Shown here: positions 7,649 to 15,224 of the stretch, piece after piece | Position numbering within the stretch: position 1 is the stretch's first letter | Layout of the letters: each line of letters begins with the position of its first letter | From: an uncultured Lachnospiraceae bacterium | GTDB taxonomy: Bacteria; Bacillota; Clostridia; Lachnospirales; Lachnospiraceae | DNA: 43,221 bases | NCBI GenBank assembly: GCA_947632555.1 | Contig: CANRPU010000020.1 | Span: forward strand, 1-43,221 | Direction of reading: 5' to 3' | Notes under the pieces: model-generated | The model's input: only the letters and a program-made list of their open reading frames with translations | The model's database searches: none | Told to the model about the DNA's origin: nothing | Translations under genes and position numbers: made by a program

Positions 7649-9100
7649 TCAATAGCCATAGCTTCTGGTAATCCAATACTCTCTGCCGTCCGCTCCTTCA
7701 TAGCGGATCTCCGCCGTCAGACTGTCAATACAGCCGTCCAGACGGAAGTACCTGTTTCCCTCCGTCATGCGGATGTCCATTTCCATCACATCCATCAGGC
7801 GGCAGGTGGTGACCTCTTTTTCCTGAAGCATCAAAAACAGCCGCAGATAATCTTCATATGCCAGCCCGCCGGTTTTTTCCTCCTCCCCCGTTATATCCTC
7901 CAGATTCAGCATTTCTTCCAGAGAATAATGCCAGTCCCCCGACGCTTTCAGGAGCGGGACCCTTTCTCCCTTCAGGAGCGCGGATACATCATAAACGCTT
8001 TCCACCAGCGCCCAGGTAAATACCAGCACAGCCTGAAACAGGGGTTCCAGCTCGGGCAGCATCAAGAGCGTGGCAAGTCCATAGGCCAGCATCTGTGTCA
8101 TTTCCATTTTTTCAGTGTCAGCCAGCAGATAGAGCAGATTCGCCGCGGCCCGTATGCTGAAAATGGCGTTGACCACACTCTTTAAATTATCCAGATCGTT
8201 ATTCTGGCCCGCGACAAGATACTCCGTCTGATATTTTAAAAATCCCCCTTCCTTTTCCGCGCCATAATGTCCCGTACGGCTCATGATATATTCATGGAAT
8301 ATTAACTGCTGCCACCAGTTATCCTCAAACTCCACACCCGCTCCCATTCCGGTTCCCGTAAGCAGTTCCCGTTCCGAAAGGCGGCTTCCCTCCGGGATCC
8401 GCAGCGTGGAGAGGGTTTTGATATCCTCCACCGTATAATTTAAAATGCCGGCTTCCCAGAACCTGCAGACAGAAGCCGCCGGATTTTCTACCTGCAGGAT
8501 CTGTTCCCTGCCGTCCACGGAGATCACTTTGCCGTTCCATTCTTCCAGCGCCGCGCAGGCCTGCCGCTGCTGCGCCAGGACATCTGTGGTATGCAGATCG
8601 TATTCCCTGATATCGCTCAGCCAGCTTTCCAGCTGCCGCAGATAAACCTCTCCATAGTTCTGCCGCATCACATCCACCGCCTGTCTGCGCAGGATTGCCC
8701 CGCCCATATCCGCCGCGGCGGATACCCGGGTAAAGATCACCTCCTCCACCTGCAGCTTTAGCGGTTCCCGATAAACCGCTTCCGGAAAAAGCCCTTCTTT
8801 TCCCAGATTTTTCCGGATATACCAGAGCAGACGCCCTGCGGTAAACTGGTAATCTGCCTCCGCGGAACCGTAAGAAGTATCAATAAAGAACAGATCATAC
8901 TGGTTCAGCAGCTCCCTGTGATATTCCGCCAGTATATTGTTCATGCCGATATCCGTTATACACTCTATCGCCATGCGCCGGGAATTTTCCCTTGCTCCCA
9001 GCACCAGCAGCAGGCTGAGGGAGATCATGACCGACAGCGCCAGCGATAGAAATACGGTCAGATAGCCGTCCCGGTACTGCATTTTTTGCCCGCTCATCAT
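7649..9100 (-). CDS. Tad-locus membrane-anchored protein (TadG-like, DUF5702-like)
   Basis: The 483-residue protein starts with a short cytoplasmic tail and one hydrophobic helix (GYLTVFLSLALSVMISLSLLLVLGARE). A long extracytoplasmic region follows, with a hydrophobic stretch around residues 330-380. The pseudopilin-like N-terminus and position directly after the Flp pilin gene suggest a TadG-like surface or assembly component. I do not see a von Willebrand type A motif. The start at 9100 follows the pilin stop by 5 bases. The ribosome site is weak, so translation may be coupled. An upstream in-frame start (9256) would read through the pilin gene in another frame and is rejected. The stop lies in a GAAGC/GCTTC hairpin. 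Confidence 0.68.
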   Translation of the reverse strand: MMSGQKMQYRDGYLTVFLSLALSVMISLSLLLVLGARENSRRMAIECITDIGMNNILAEYHRELLNQYDLFFIDTSYGSAEADYQFTAGRLLWYIRKNLGKEGLFPEAVYREPLKLQVEEVIFTRVSAAADMGGAILRRQAVDVMRQNYGEVYLRQLESWLSDIREYDLHTTDVLAQQRQACAALEEWNGKVISVDGREQILQVENPAASVCRFWEAGILNYTVEDIKTLSTLRIPEGSRLSERELLTGTGMGAGVEFEDNWWQQLIFHEYIMSRTGHYGAEKEGGFLKYQTEYLVAGQNNDLDNLKSVVNAIFSIRAAANLLYLLADTEKMEMTQMLAYGLATLLMLPELEPLFQAVLVFTWALVESVYDVSALLKGERVPLLKASGDWHYSLEEMLNLEDITGEEEKTGGLAYEDYLRLFLMLQEKEVTTCRLMDVMEMDIRMTEGNRYFRLDGCIDSLTAEIRYEGADGREYWITRSYGY

Positions 9101-9105
9101 AGGGC

Positions 9106-9300
9106 CTACAATCTGTTGGTCTGCGAGGTGATCTTCTGGAACAAATTCTCCACGATATCCGTGATCTGATCCTGGAAAAGAACTACCAGTCCCACCAGGA
9201 CCACGATGATCAAGATCACTTCCACCGTACCCATACCGTCGTTTTCCCTTAAACACTGCCGAAATCCTTTCCGTTTTCTATCCTTGTTTTGTTTTTTCAT
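9106..9300 (-). CDS. Flp1-like type IVb pilin
   Basis: This 64-residue protein has a basic leader (about 21 residues) ending in NDGMGTVEVILIIVVLVGLVVLF, the G-xxxx-E prepilin cleavage pattern followed by a single hydrophobic helix. A short hydrophilic tail follows. The size and layout match Flp1-like pilins of Clostridial Tad loci, so it is probably the major pilus subunit processed by the A24 peptidase encoded downstream. The ATG has AGGAGG about 7 bases upstream. The gene sits between tadC and the TadG-like gene. Confidence 0.85.
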   Translation of the reverse strand: MKKQNKDRKRKGFRQCLRENDGMGTVEVILIIVVLVGLVVLFQDQITDIVENLFQKITSQTNRL

Positions 9301-9328
9301 ATAAAATCCTCCTGTTTTGTTTTTACGG

Positions 9329-10708
9329 TTACATATTCATAAATGCCGGCACCATGATCAGTACCATGACCATTCCCATGATCATGACCATGGGGAACAA
9401 TAATCTGGCGGCGCTCTCTTCTCCCTCCCGCTTGACGGACGCCGCGTGCTCGCTCATCGCCGTCAGCGCTTCCTCCCGCAGCAGGGACAGCAGCGCCGTG
9501 TTTCCTTTTTTCACGTTTTGGGACAGCAGCGTAACGAAACGCACATAACACTGCTGCCGCACGCGTCTTCCAAAACGGGCGTACGCCTCTGTTTCCACCA
9601 CCCCTCCTTCCATCTCCCTGCAGGCGATACGCATTTCCTCATATACCGGATTTTCGTTCTTTCCTCCGCCGTTTCCGGCGGTTTTTTCCCAGGCGCTTTT
9701 CATGTTCATGCCGGCTCCCAGATAGAGCGTAAGCTTACTGACAACGGCAGGATACTCCCGCTCCATCTGCCTGCGCCGCTTCTCCAGCAGGCGCTCTTTC
9801 TCTTTTTTTCGCAGAAAGACCACCGCGCCTGCTGCCGCCGCCGCGAGCAGGAAAACCGTTCTGCTCTTATCCTCCCTTTTTTCACTCCAGCTCACGGTTT
9901 CTCCCTGTATCGCCGACGGCAGTTTTATCTTTTCCTCCCGGGGCTTTTCCTGTTCCGCTTCTTCCAGAGCCTCCTGGGCTGCCCGGCGAAAATCTTTTTC
10001 CTCCGGCGCCGGACATACTCTGGCGTAAAAGCTGTGTTCTCTTTCAAAATCCTCCCCGCTTATCCGCACCTGCAGTTCCACCAGAACCGGCCCTTCCTCC
10101 CTTGCCGCCACCCTTCCCCCCGCGCTTAAAACATCCGGCGCCGAGCTGTGCCACCGTAGGACAAAGGGATAATCCTCCCACGCTTCGGGCAGTACCAGAG
10201 GCCTGGTAACTTCGTTCCAGGAAGCGTTTTCCCCCAGTGCTCCGGTTTCCAGCTCTTTCAGCATCTTTTCGCACAGGATCTCCTGCTCCTTTTCACTGTA
10301 TCCCTGTGCCTGCACCGTCAGATGCACCAGCGCCTTTTCCCCGCTGTCCGCTTCCGCCAGAAGTTCCACTTCCCTTTCCTGCCCTCCCTGCCCGTCCCGG
10401 AGCAGGTATCCCCCGTCCGTAACCGCGCTTTCCCTCCTGCCGTTCACCCACAGAAACAGCGCGGCCGCGTTTCCTATAAAAAGCACCAGCAGACCTATCT
10501 TCAGGCATTCTGTTTTTTCACGGCGGACGGCCTCCCTCTCCGTTCCGCTGCCGCGCTTTCCTTTTATCGGGCACCGCTCACAGATCCAAACAGCCATGCG
10601 GTAAAAACACCTCTCGATACCGCCCTTCGCCGGATACTCCGCCACATCCGTTTTCCGGCTGAGCGCGGCCAGCAGGATAAACACGATCAAAACTCCCAGA
10701 TAGCACAT
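9329..10708 (-). CDS. tadC: Tad pilus inner-membrane platform protein TadC (T2SSF family)
   Basis: The C-terminal 150 residues form a type II secretion F domain with SKLTLYLGAGMNMKSAWEKTA and the closing membrane helix RLLFPMVMIMGMVMVLIMVPAFMNM. Ahead of it lies an unusual long extracytoplasmic insert (about residues 110-280) between hydrophobic segments near 85-105 and 285-305. This makes the protein (459 residues) larger than typical TadC. It should form the membrane platform with TadB for the ATPase. I chose the ATG at 10708, preceded by AAAGGAGGAGG, over an in-frame start at 10753 that overlaps tadB. It follows tadB by 14 bases. Confidence 0.84.
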   Translation of the reverse strand: MCYLGVLIVFILLAALSRKTDVAEYPAKGGIERCFYRMAVWICERCPIKGKRGSGTEREAVRREKTECLKIGLLVLFIGNAAALFLWVNGRRESAVTDGGYLLRDGQGGQEREVELLAEADSGEKALVHLTVQAQGYSEKEQEILCEKMLKELETGALGENASWNEVTRPLVLPEAWEDYPFVLRWHSSAPDVLSAGGRVAAREEGPVLVELQVRISGEDFEREHSFYARVCPAPEEKDFRRAAQEALEEAEQEKPREEKIKLPSAIQGETVSWSEKREDKSRTVFLLAAAAAGAVVFLRKKEKERLLEKRRRQMEREYPAVVSKLTLYLGAGMNMKSAWEKTAGNGGGKNENPVYEEMRIACREMEGGVVETEAYARFGRRVRQQCYVRFVTLLSQNVKKGNTALLSLLREEALTAMSEHAASVKREGEESAARLLFPMVMIMGMVMVLIMVPAFMNM

Positions 10709-10722
10709 TCCGCCTCCTCCTT

Positions 10723-11553
10723 TCACAAGAGCGCCCGCATGATGCCGGCGCAAGTTTGATCTGCCAGACGGACCGCCGCCAGATAGACCAGCAGACAGCC
10801 GCTCATGATAAAGATTCCCGCGGGGTTGTGGTACAGGCAGTCAAAAAATCCATGATTGCCCGCCTCCACATATCCCACCAGCAAAAAAGGCATGATACTC
10901 ATGATCTTCTGCTCAAACAGCCGGCCGCTGAGCGTTGTCTGTATTTCCTGCTGCAGGGCGATCCTTTCTCCGATCAGATCCGCCGTAGACTGTATGATCT
11001 CCGGCAGCCTGCCGCCGCTTCCGCGGGCTATGGCAAAAACTTCTCCGAACTCCCGGATATTGCCGCTGCCGCTTCTTTCTCCCAGCTCTAAGAGCAGAAC
11101 CTCCAACGGCACGTTATGGGCAATTCCCTTTTTCATACGCTGCAGTTCCCCGCGCATCAGGCTCTCCCCGCCATAAAGGCTCTGCACGTCCCGCATACTT
11201 TCTTCAAACGCGTTTTCTACGGAATAACCGGCCCGCAGATTGGCGGACACCGATAAAATACAGTCCCGAAACTCCACCTCCAGTTTCTCCCGCCGCTTTT
11301 TTTCTTTGTTTTTCTGAAAGGAAAGATAGCCGGCCGCTCCTAACGGCCAAAGGAAAAATACCGCGAAAATACTTCGGTAAAAGAAGAATGAAAAGAACAG
11401 AACAATGCCCAGACTGACAAGAAAATACCATGACCGTTCTCTGGCGTTAAAAAAATAGCTGTCATAAAGCGGCGTTCCCTGCCGCATTTGCCGGAAAAAG
11501 CGTTTTCTCCGCATCTGGTACCGGGATACCGGCCGCTTCCAGTTTCTGAACAT
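10723..11553 (-). CDS. tadB: Tad pilus inner-membrane platform protein TadB (T2SSF family)
   Basis: This 276-residue protein has N-terminal membrane helices (about residues 45-85) and a cytoplasmic T2SSF domain with LRAGYSVENAFEESMRDVQSLYG, followed by two C-terminal helices. It is expected to pair with TadC as the assembly platform. The ATG at 11553 has GGAAGGGG about 9 bases upstream but overlaps the end of cpaF by 92 bases. In-frame ATGs at 11514 and 11487 would shorten the overlap but lack good ribosome sites. The long overlap suggests translational coupling. Confidence 0.85.
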   Translation of the reverse strand: MFRNWKRPVSRYQMRRKRFFRQMRQGTPLYDSYFFNARERSWYFLVSLGIVLFFSFFFYRSIFAVFFLWPLGAAGYLSFQKNKEKKRREKLEVEFRDCILSVSANLRAGYSVENAFEESMRDVQSLYGGESLMRGELQRMKKGIAHNVPLEVLLLELGERSGSGNIREFGEVFAIARGSGGRLPEIIQSTADLIGERIALQQEIQTTLSGRLFEQKIMSIMPFLLVGYVEAGNHGFFDCLYHNPAGIFIMSGCLLVYLAAVRLADQTCAGIMRALL

Positions 11554-12742
11554 GCTTTAACACCCCTTCCTTTTCCAGCCGGCCCAGAATCCGGCCATCC
11601 GGCGCTTCTCCGGTTTCCCGAAACCGATACAGAGGATGGAGGCGGATCTCCCCGTCCGTATAATCCTCTATTTCCCATATCTCCATTACTTTCCGCGTCT
11701 TGTCCCGCAGCCTTCCCAGATGTACCAGGATATCTATGCCGGAAGCGATCTGCTGTCTGACCGCCTGCAGGGGCAGTTCCATTCCCATTAAGATCATGGT
11801 CTGCAGACGGCTCAGCATATCCCTCGCGCTGTTGGCGTGCCCGGTGGACATGGAGCCGTCATGACCGGTATTGAATGCCGTCATCATATCCACGGCCTCG
11901 CTTCCCCTCACCTCCCCCACGATGATCCTGTCGGGGCGCATACGCAGGGAAGTTCGGATCAGATCCCGCACGGAAATGGCGTTACAGCCTTCCACATTTT
12001 CGTTGCGGGTTTCCATCCTCACCAGGTTGGGAATCCCCTGCAGCTGCAGCTCCGCGCTGTCCTCTATGGTGATGATCCTCTCTTCCGGCGGAATATACCC
12101 GGACAGCACGTTCAGAAAGGTAGTCTTTCCGGAACCGGTTCCTCCGCTGATAAAAATATTGTATCCGGCCTGCACCAGCCGCTTTAATTCCTCTGCCGCT
12201 TCCTTTGTGATGCTGTTCCACTCCAGCAGCTGCTCCATTGTGACCGGCCGGTCAGGAAAGCGTCGGATCGTAACGATCGGGCCGTTAATGGCCACCGGAC
12301 TTAAGACCACATTCACTCTGCTTCCGTCTTTCAGCCTGGCATCCACAATGGGCGATGCCTCGTTGACCGAACGGTTGCACTCCCCCACGATCTTCTGAAT
12401 GACCTGGAAAAGCTTTTCCCCTGATGCAAAGCGCCGTCCGCACCGTTCCACCCGGCCGCGCCGTTCCACAAACAGGCTGTCCGGCCCGTTTATCATGATC
12501 TCCGTGATCTCTTCATCGTCCAGAAGCTCCTGCAGGATATCCAGACGTCTTAGGGAAAAGAATATCTCCTGCCGAAGCTGTCTGCGCTCCTCCACTGTCC
12601 AGAGCCGCAGCTCTTCTTCCCGCAAAAGCAGGTCATCCAGAAGCGTTTCCACCTCCTCATCGGAGGATTCTCTGGAGTAGTCCAGTTCCGTCAGGAGCTT
12701 TTCTTCCAGTTGTTTTCTCATTTCTTCCCGTAATCTTTTCAT
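11462..12742 (-). CDS. cpaF: Tad secretion ATPase (TadA/CpaF)
   Basis: This 426-residue protein is the hexameric ATPase that powers pilus assembly at the cytoplasmic face. It has a Walker A motif GGTGSGKTTF near residue 200, an Asp box ITIEDSAELQL, the Walker B region RPDRIIVGEVRGSEAVD, and the His box TGHDGSMSTGHANSA. The N-terminal region (EEITEIMINGPDSLFVERRGR) is the CpaF N-terminal domain. Length is normal. Start at 12742 with AGAGG 7 bases upstream. It lies 39 bases after the TadZ-like gene and overlaps tadB. Confidence 0.95.
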   Translation of the reverse strand: MKRLREEMRKQLEEKLLTELDYSRESSDEEVETLLDDLLLREEELRLWTVEERRQLRQEIFFSLRRLDILQELLDDEEITEIMINGPDSLFVERRGRVERCGRRFASGEKLFQVIQKIVGECNRSVNEASPIVDARLKDGSRVNVVLSPVAINGPIVTIRRFPDRPVTMEQLLEWNSITKEAAEELKRLVQAGYNIFISGGTGSGKTTFLNVLSGYIPPEERIITIEDSAELQLQGIPNLVRMETRNENVEGCNAISVRDLIRTSLRMRPDRIIVGEVRGSEAVDMMTAFNTGHDGSMSTGHANSARDMLSRLQTMILMGMELPLQAVRQQIASGIDILVHLGRLRDKTRKVMEIWEIEDYTDGEIRLHPLYRFRETGEAPDGRILGRLEKEGVLKHVQKLEAAGIPVPDAEKTLFPANAAGNAAL

Positions 12743-12781
12743 ACTCCGGCCTCTTTGACAGCGCCCCTTCTGCCGCCCTTT

Positions 12782-13783
12782 CTATTCCTTCAGATCTTCC
12801 TGTATCAGTTCCCGCACATATTCCGCCAGATCTCCCCCGGTATACTGCTCGATCCTCGCGGGCAGCCGCTCAAAGCGGGGAAGCAGCCTTTTGCTGGTCT
12901 TATCCAGCACATCTCCGTATTCGCTCTCTTTCAGCAGTTCCTCGTACTGCGTCAGCTTGGAGCGGGCCTGCTCGTCTTCCCGCACTATGGTATAAACGCG
13001 GCCGCACATCCGCAGCAGCTCAAACGTTCCCTGGATACTTTCACTCAGGTCCAGGATCAGATAATCAAACCCTCCCGACTCCGCGATCCTGCCGATCAGG
13101 GTCTGCCATTCCGCTCCTTTTACATATATCAGGTTCTGCCCCGCGTAAGCCGGCGGTATATAATACAGCCTGCCGATCCTGCGGGTGAACGCGCTGAGCC
13201 TGCCCGCGAATTTCATTTCCGGTTCCCCGGCAAAATACAGCAGCGCCGGCAGATCCCCGCGGATGCTTTTGTCCAAGAGCTGATTCCATCCGGCGTACTG
13301 CTCAAAACTGATATAGAGGACCTTTTTCTTCTCCGCCAGCGCCTGTCCCAGCGTCAGCGCGAAAGATGTCTGCAGGCACCTGCGCACCGGAGAATAAAGG
13401 CCGATGATGCGGGCCTGTTCCCTGCTCTTCAACCGCTTTTCCCCGCAGGAGAGCCCCTCCGCGTAATGCTCCAGGATCTCTTTCCACACCGTTTCCGCCT
13501 TCTGGTATTTGTCTATATTCCATACTTCCTCCCCACAGACGGTACCGCTCTCATTTAACAGCAGCGTACTCCCGGTATCCAGGGCGGACACTTCATAAGT
13601 GAAATCCGATTCCGCCACCAGAAGCACTTCTATCCGTTCTTTTCTGCCGAACTCCACCAGCTTTTCCGGGCCGTTATAGATATGCAGCTCATAGGGAAAA
13701 TCCTCACGGCCTTTTAAAAAATCCGCCATGCTCTCCAGATAGTCTTTTTCACTGTCGCAGAGCGCCAGTATCCGTTTCTTCAT
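12782..13783 (-). CDS. TadZ/CpaE-like localisation protein with degenerate nucleotide site
   Basis: The 333-residue protein has a receiver-like N-terminal domain (KKRILALCDSEKDYLESMADFL) and a ParA/MinD-like C-terminal domain. The deviant Walker A loop is replaced by GLYSPVRRCLQTSFA (about residues 128-143), which lacks the GK-T core. The strand FDYLILDLSES stands where the Walker B would be. TadZ/CpaE proteins place the pilus machine at its site in the cell. It is the first gene of the operon, directly behind the leader. I chose the ATG at 13783, with AAAGAGATT upstream, over an in-frame start at 13849. Degeneracy suggests it may not hydrolyse ATP. Confidence 0.8.
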   Translation of the reverse strand: MKKRILALCDSEKDYLESMADFLKGREDFPYELHIYNGPEKLVEFGRKERIEVLLVAESDFTYEVSALDTGSTLLLNESGTVCGEEVWNIDKYQKAETVWKEILEHYAEGLSCGEKRLKSREQARIIGLYSPVRRCLQTSFALTLGQALAEKKKVLYISFEQYAGWNQLLDKSIRGDLPALLYFAGEPEMKFAGRLSAFTRRIGRLYYIPPAYAGQNLIYVKGAEWQTLIGRIAESGGFDYLILDLSESIQGTFELLRMCGRVYTIVREDEQARSKLTQYEELLKESEYGDVLDKTSKRLLPRFERLPARIEQYTGGDLAEYVRELIQEDLKE

Positions 13784-13884
13784 AATCTCTTTTCTTTCCC
13801 TGCCGCAAAAGCCTGCCGCTCCTGCCGGCGCGGCGGACAACCCTAACAACAGTATGGAAATACTTCCTCCTTACGCAGTTTTAT

Positions 13885-13972
13885 AAAAAAAGGTAAAGCG
13901 GGACGAACTGTCCCTTTCAATGAAGCGAGCCGCTTCCAATACAGATCATGATCCTGTAACAGAACGTTACAG
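13885..13972 (-). promoter_or_regulatory. Palindrome-rich leader of the Tad operon with terminator-like hairpin
   Basis: Transcribed from the promoter at 13985-14013, this leader carries in order: the palindrome CTGTAACAGAACGTTACAG (13954-13972), GATCATGATC (13944-13953), a GAAGCG/CGCTTC hairpin (13922-13936), and an AAAGGGAC/GTCC-bulge-CTTT hairpin followed by ACC and six T (13885-13918). The last resembles an intrinsic terminator located before the first gene, as in attenuation. I do not recognise a known riboswitch, and c-di-GMP riboswitch landmarks are absent. The regulatory role is inference. Confidence 0.5.
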
Positions 13973-13984
13973 ATCGTATATTGC

Positions 13985-14013
13985 ATTATAACGGGTATCC
14001 CGGCGCTTGTCCA
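13985..14013 (-). promoter_or_regulatory. Sigma-A promoter of the Tad operon
   Basis: On the minus strand a -35 box TGGACA (14008-14013, five of six consensus bases) is followed by a 17-base spacer and a perfect -10 box TATAAT (13985-13990). The first gene starts about 200 bases downstream at 13783, so there is a long untranslated leader. No later promoter was seen within the operon. Confidence 0.75.
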
Positions 14014-14048
14014 GTAGTTTAAACTCAAAAAATCATTTTTGGCGTTTT

Positions 14049-14321
14049 CTACAAAGATTTATAAAAATAAATCCCGTAAAGTGCCGCGAGCCCAGGAAAT
14101 CCAAGGATTCCGGATGTCAAAACAGTAGTCGGGTTCACTCCGATGCCGCCGGGGATGCCCAGGCTGAACAGTACCTCATTGATCCCCAGGATCGCCAGGC
14201 TGCCCATCACCATGCGCAGGATAAAATTAAGCAGCCACTCCGCCCGTTTCTGCAGAGATACCAGCAGCAAAACCCCCGCTCCTATACTGACCAGTAAAAG
14301 CATTTCCTGTCCGCCGCCCAT
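14049..14321 (-). CDS. bofA: Pro-sigma-K processing inhibitor BofA family protein
   Basis: The 90-residue protein has two to three hydrophobic segments and the conserved C-terminal block GIGVNPTTVLTSGILGFPG, matching the BofA family. In Bacillus, BofA holds the SpoIVFB protease inactive in the mother-cell forespore membrane until sigma-K processing is signalled. Its presence argues for a spore-forming lineage. An internal ATG at 14303 could be the start instead. In Bacillus the gene is next to yaaL, and here a yaaL-like gene lies divergently next to it, so part of that gene order is kept. Confidence 0.85.
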   Translation of the reverse strand: MGGGQEMLLLVSIGAGVLLLVSLQKRAEWLLNFILRMVMGSLAILGINEVLFSLGIPGGIGVNPTTVLTSGILGFPGLAALYGIYFYKSL

Positions 14322-14485
14322 GGTCCCACCGTTTTTTTCTTTGTACCAGACTATGCGGCACGTCCGCCTTTTATGACAGGCAAATTCTATTCATTTATTT
14401 TCCAGGACAGGTAAAAAAAGGAATATTATAAAAGAAACAGGCTATACTTTTATAGAAAATATCTTATCCATAAAAGGAGCCGGAC

Positions 14486-14779
14486 ATGAAAATATTATTC
14501 CGACAGGAGCTCGCCAAAGATATGCCCATCGAAGAGGATTTTTCTTCTCCTTCCCTGACGGAGGACATCGAAAAAACCCGCTACGCTCTGGAGATCGCGT
14601 ACGCGGGTTTTGACAACGCCATAGAACCGGATATGATAGACTGTTACATTTATGAGATCAACGCGCTGCTCAAACGGTATAAATACCTTACCGAACTCGC
14701 AGACAGGGAACGGCTGTTTGTTCCCGAATCAAGCCCGAAATCCCCTGTTCGCGCTCTCCTCAGTCACGTCTTCGGATAG
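14486..14779 (+). CDS. yaaL: YaaL/DUF2508 family small protein
   Basis: This is the only clear plus-strand gene. The 97-residue product contains LEIAYAGFDNAIEPDMIDCYIYEINALLKRYKYL, the DUF2508 core pattern (an alpha-helical segment with D-IDxxIYE and RYxYL). Its function is unknown; the family accompanies recR and bofA in many Firmicutes. The ATG has AAAAGGAG 8 bases upstream. Its 3' end overlaps the 3' end of fliS by 51 bases in convergent orientation. The 164-base gap to bofA presumably holds divergent promoters; I see only weak -10-like TATACT (14450 region). Confidence 0.75.
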   Translation: MKILFRQELAKDMPIEEDFSSPSLTEDIEKTRYALEIAYAGFDNAIEPDMIDCYIYEINALLKRYKYLTELADRERLFVPESSPKSPVRALLSHVFG

Positions 14780-15205
14780 CTTGTTTTTCCCGTAGGTAAG
14801 GCCCGCGTATACGGCCTGGGAGTTCTGCATGACGGGGCCGGAGGTATCCTGTCCCGCCAGCTCCCTGTACGCGTCCAGCAGCTTCCCGATCACCATGCGG
14901 ACATGGGCAAGCGGTTCATCCGTTCTGCGGATATCCGCTTTTATCAGTTCTCTGTTGCAGTACAGATAGAGGGACAATAACCGGCCCGCCAGATCATACT
15001 CCAGGTTCAGGGAAGCCAGAAGCTCTTCCATGCATCCTCTCGTCCTGCGCAGGGCTCCTCTGTAAGCCTCGATCTCTCCCTTTCCCAGCGCTTCCTCCGC
15101 ATCTGACAAATAGGCCAGGACCATTTCATACAGGATCACGATCATTTCCGTTTTATTCGCCTGCGTGATACGCAGCGTAAACTGCTGCTTACATTCCTTC
15201 GTCAT
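14729..15205 (-). CDS. fliS: FliS-type flagellin export chaperone
   Basis: This 158-residue helical protein has FliS family blocks: an N-terminal ANKTEMIVILYEMVLAYLSDAEEAL and a central EELLASLNLEYDLAGRLLSLYLYCNRELIKADI. FliS binds the C-terminus of flagellin and prevents premature polymerisation before export. The ATG at 15205 has GGAGG immediately upstream; a longer in-frame start at 15262 would overlap the flagellin gene. It follows flagellin by 19 bases, the expected partner. The last 20 residues extend into the sequence shared with convergent yaaL. Confidence 0.83.
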   Translation of the reverse strand: MTKECKQQFTLRITQANKTEMIVILYEMVLAYLSDAEEALGKGEIEAYRGALRRTRGCMEELLASLNLEYDLAGRLLSLYLYCNRELIKADIRRTDEPLAHVRMVIGKLLDAYRELAGQDTSGPVMQNSQAVYAGLTYGKNKLSEDVTEESANRGFRA

Positions 15206-15224
15206 ATGCCTCCATGCCCCTTTC

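Noticed and set aside
7476..7676. In-frame N-terminal extension of the zinc-hook pseudopilin to a TTG at 7676
   Set aside because: The TTG lacks a good ribosome site and overlaps the upstream gene; the extension reads through the inverted-repeat segment. I gave the ATG at 7610 with 7475 as the alternative.
13843..14028. Minus-strand 61-codon frame upstream of the TadZ-like gene
   Set aside because: It spans the promoter and the hairpins of the leader and shows no ribosome site or protein-like composition.
13784..14048. c-di-GMP or other known riboswitch in the Tad leader
   Set aside because: The landmark conserved loops of known classes are not visible; only simple hairpins and a terminator-like stem are.
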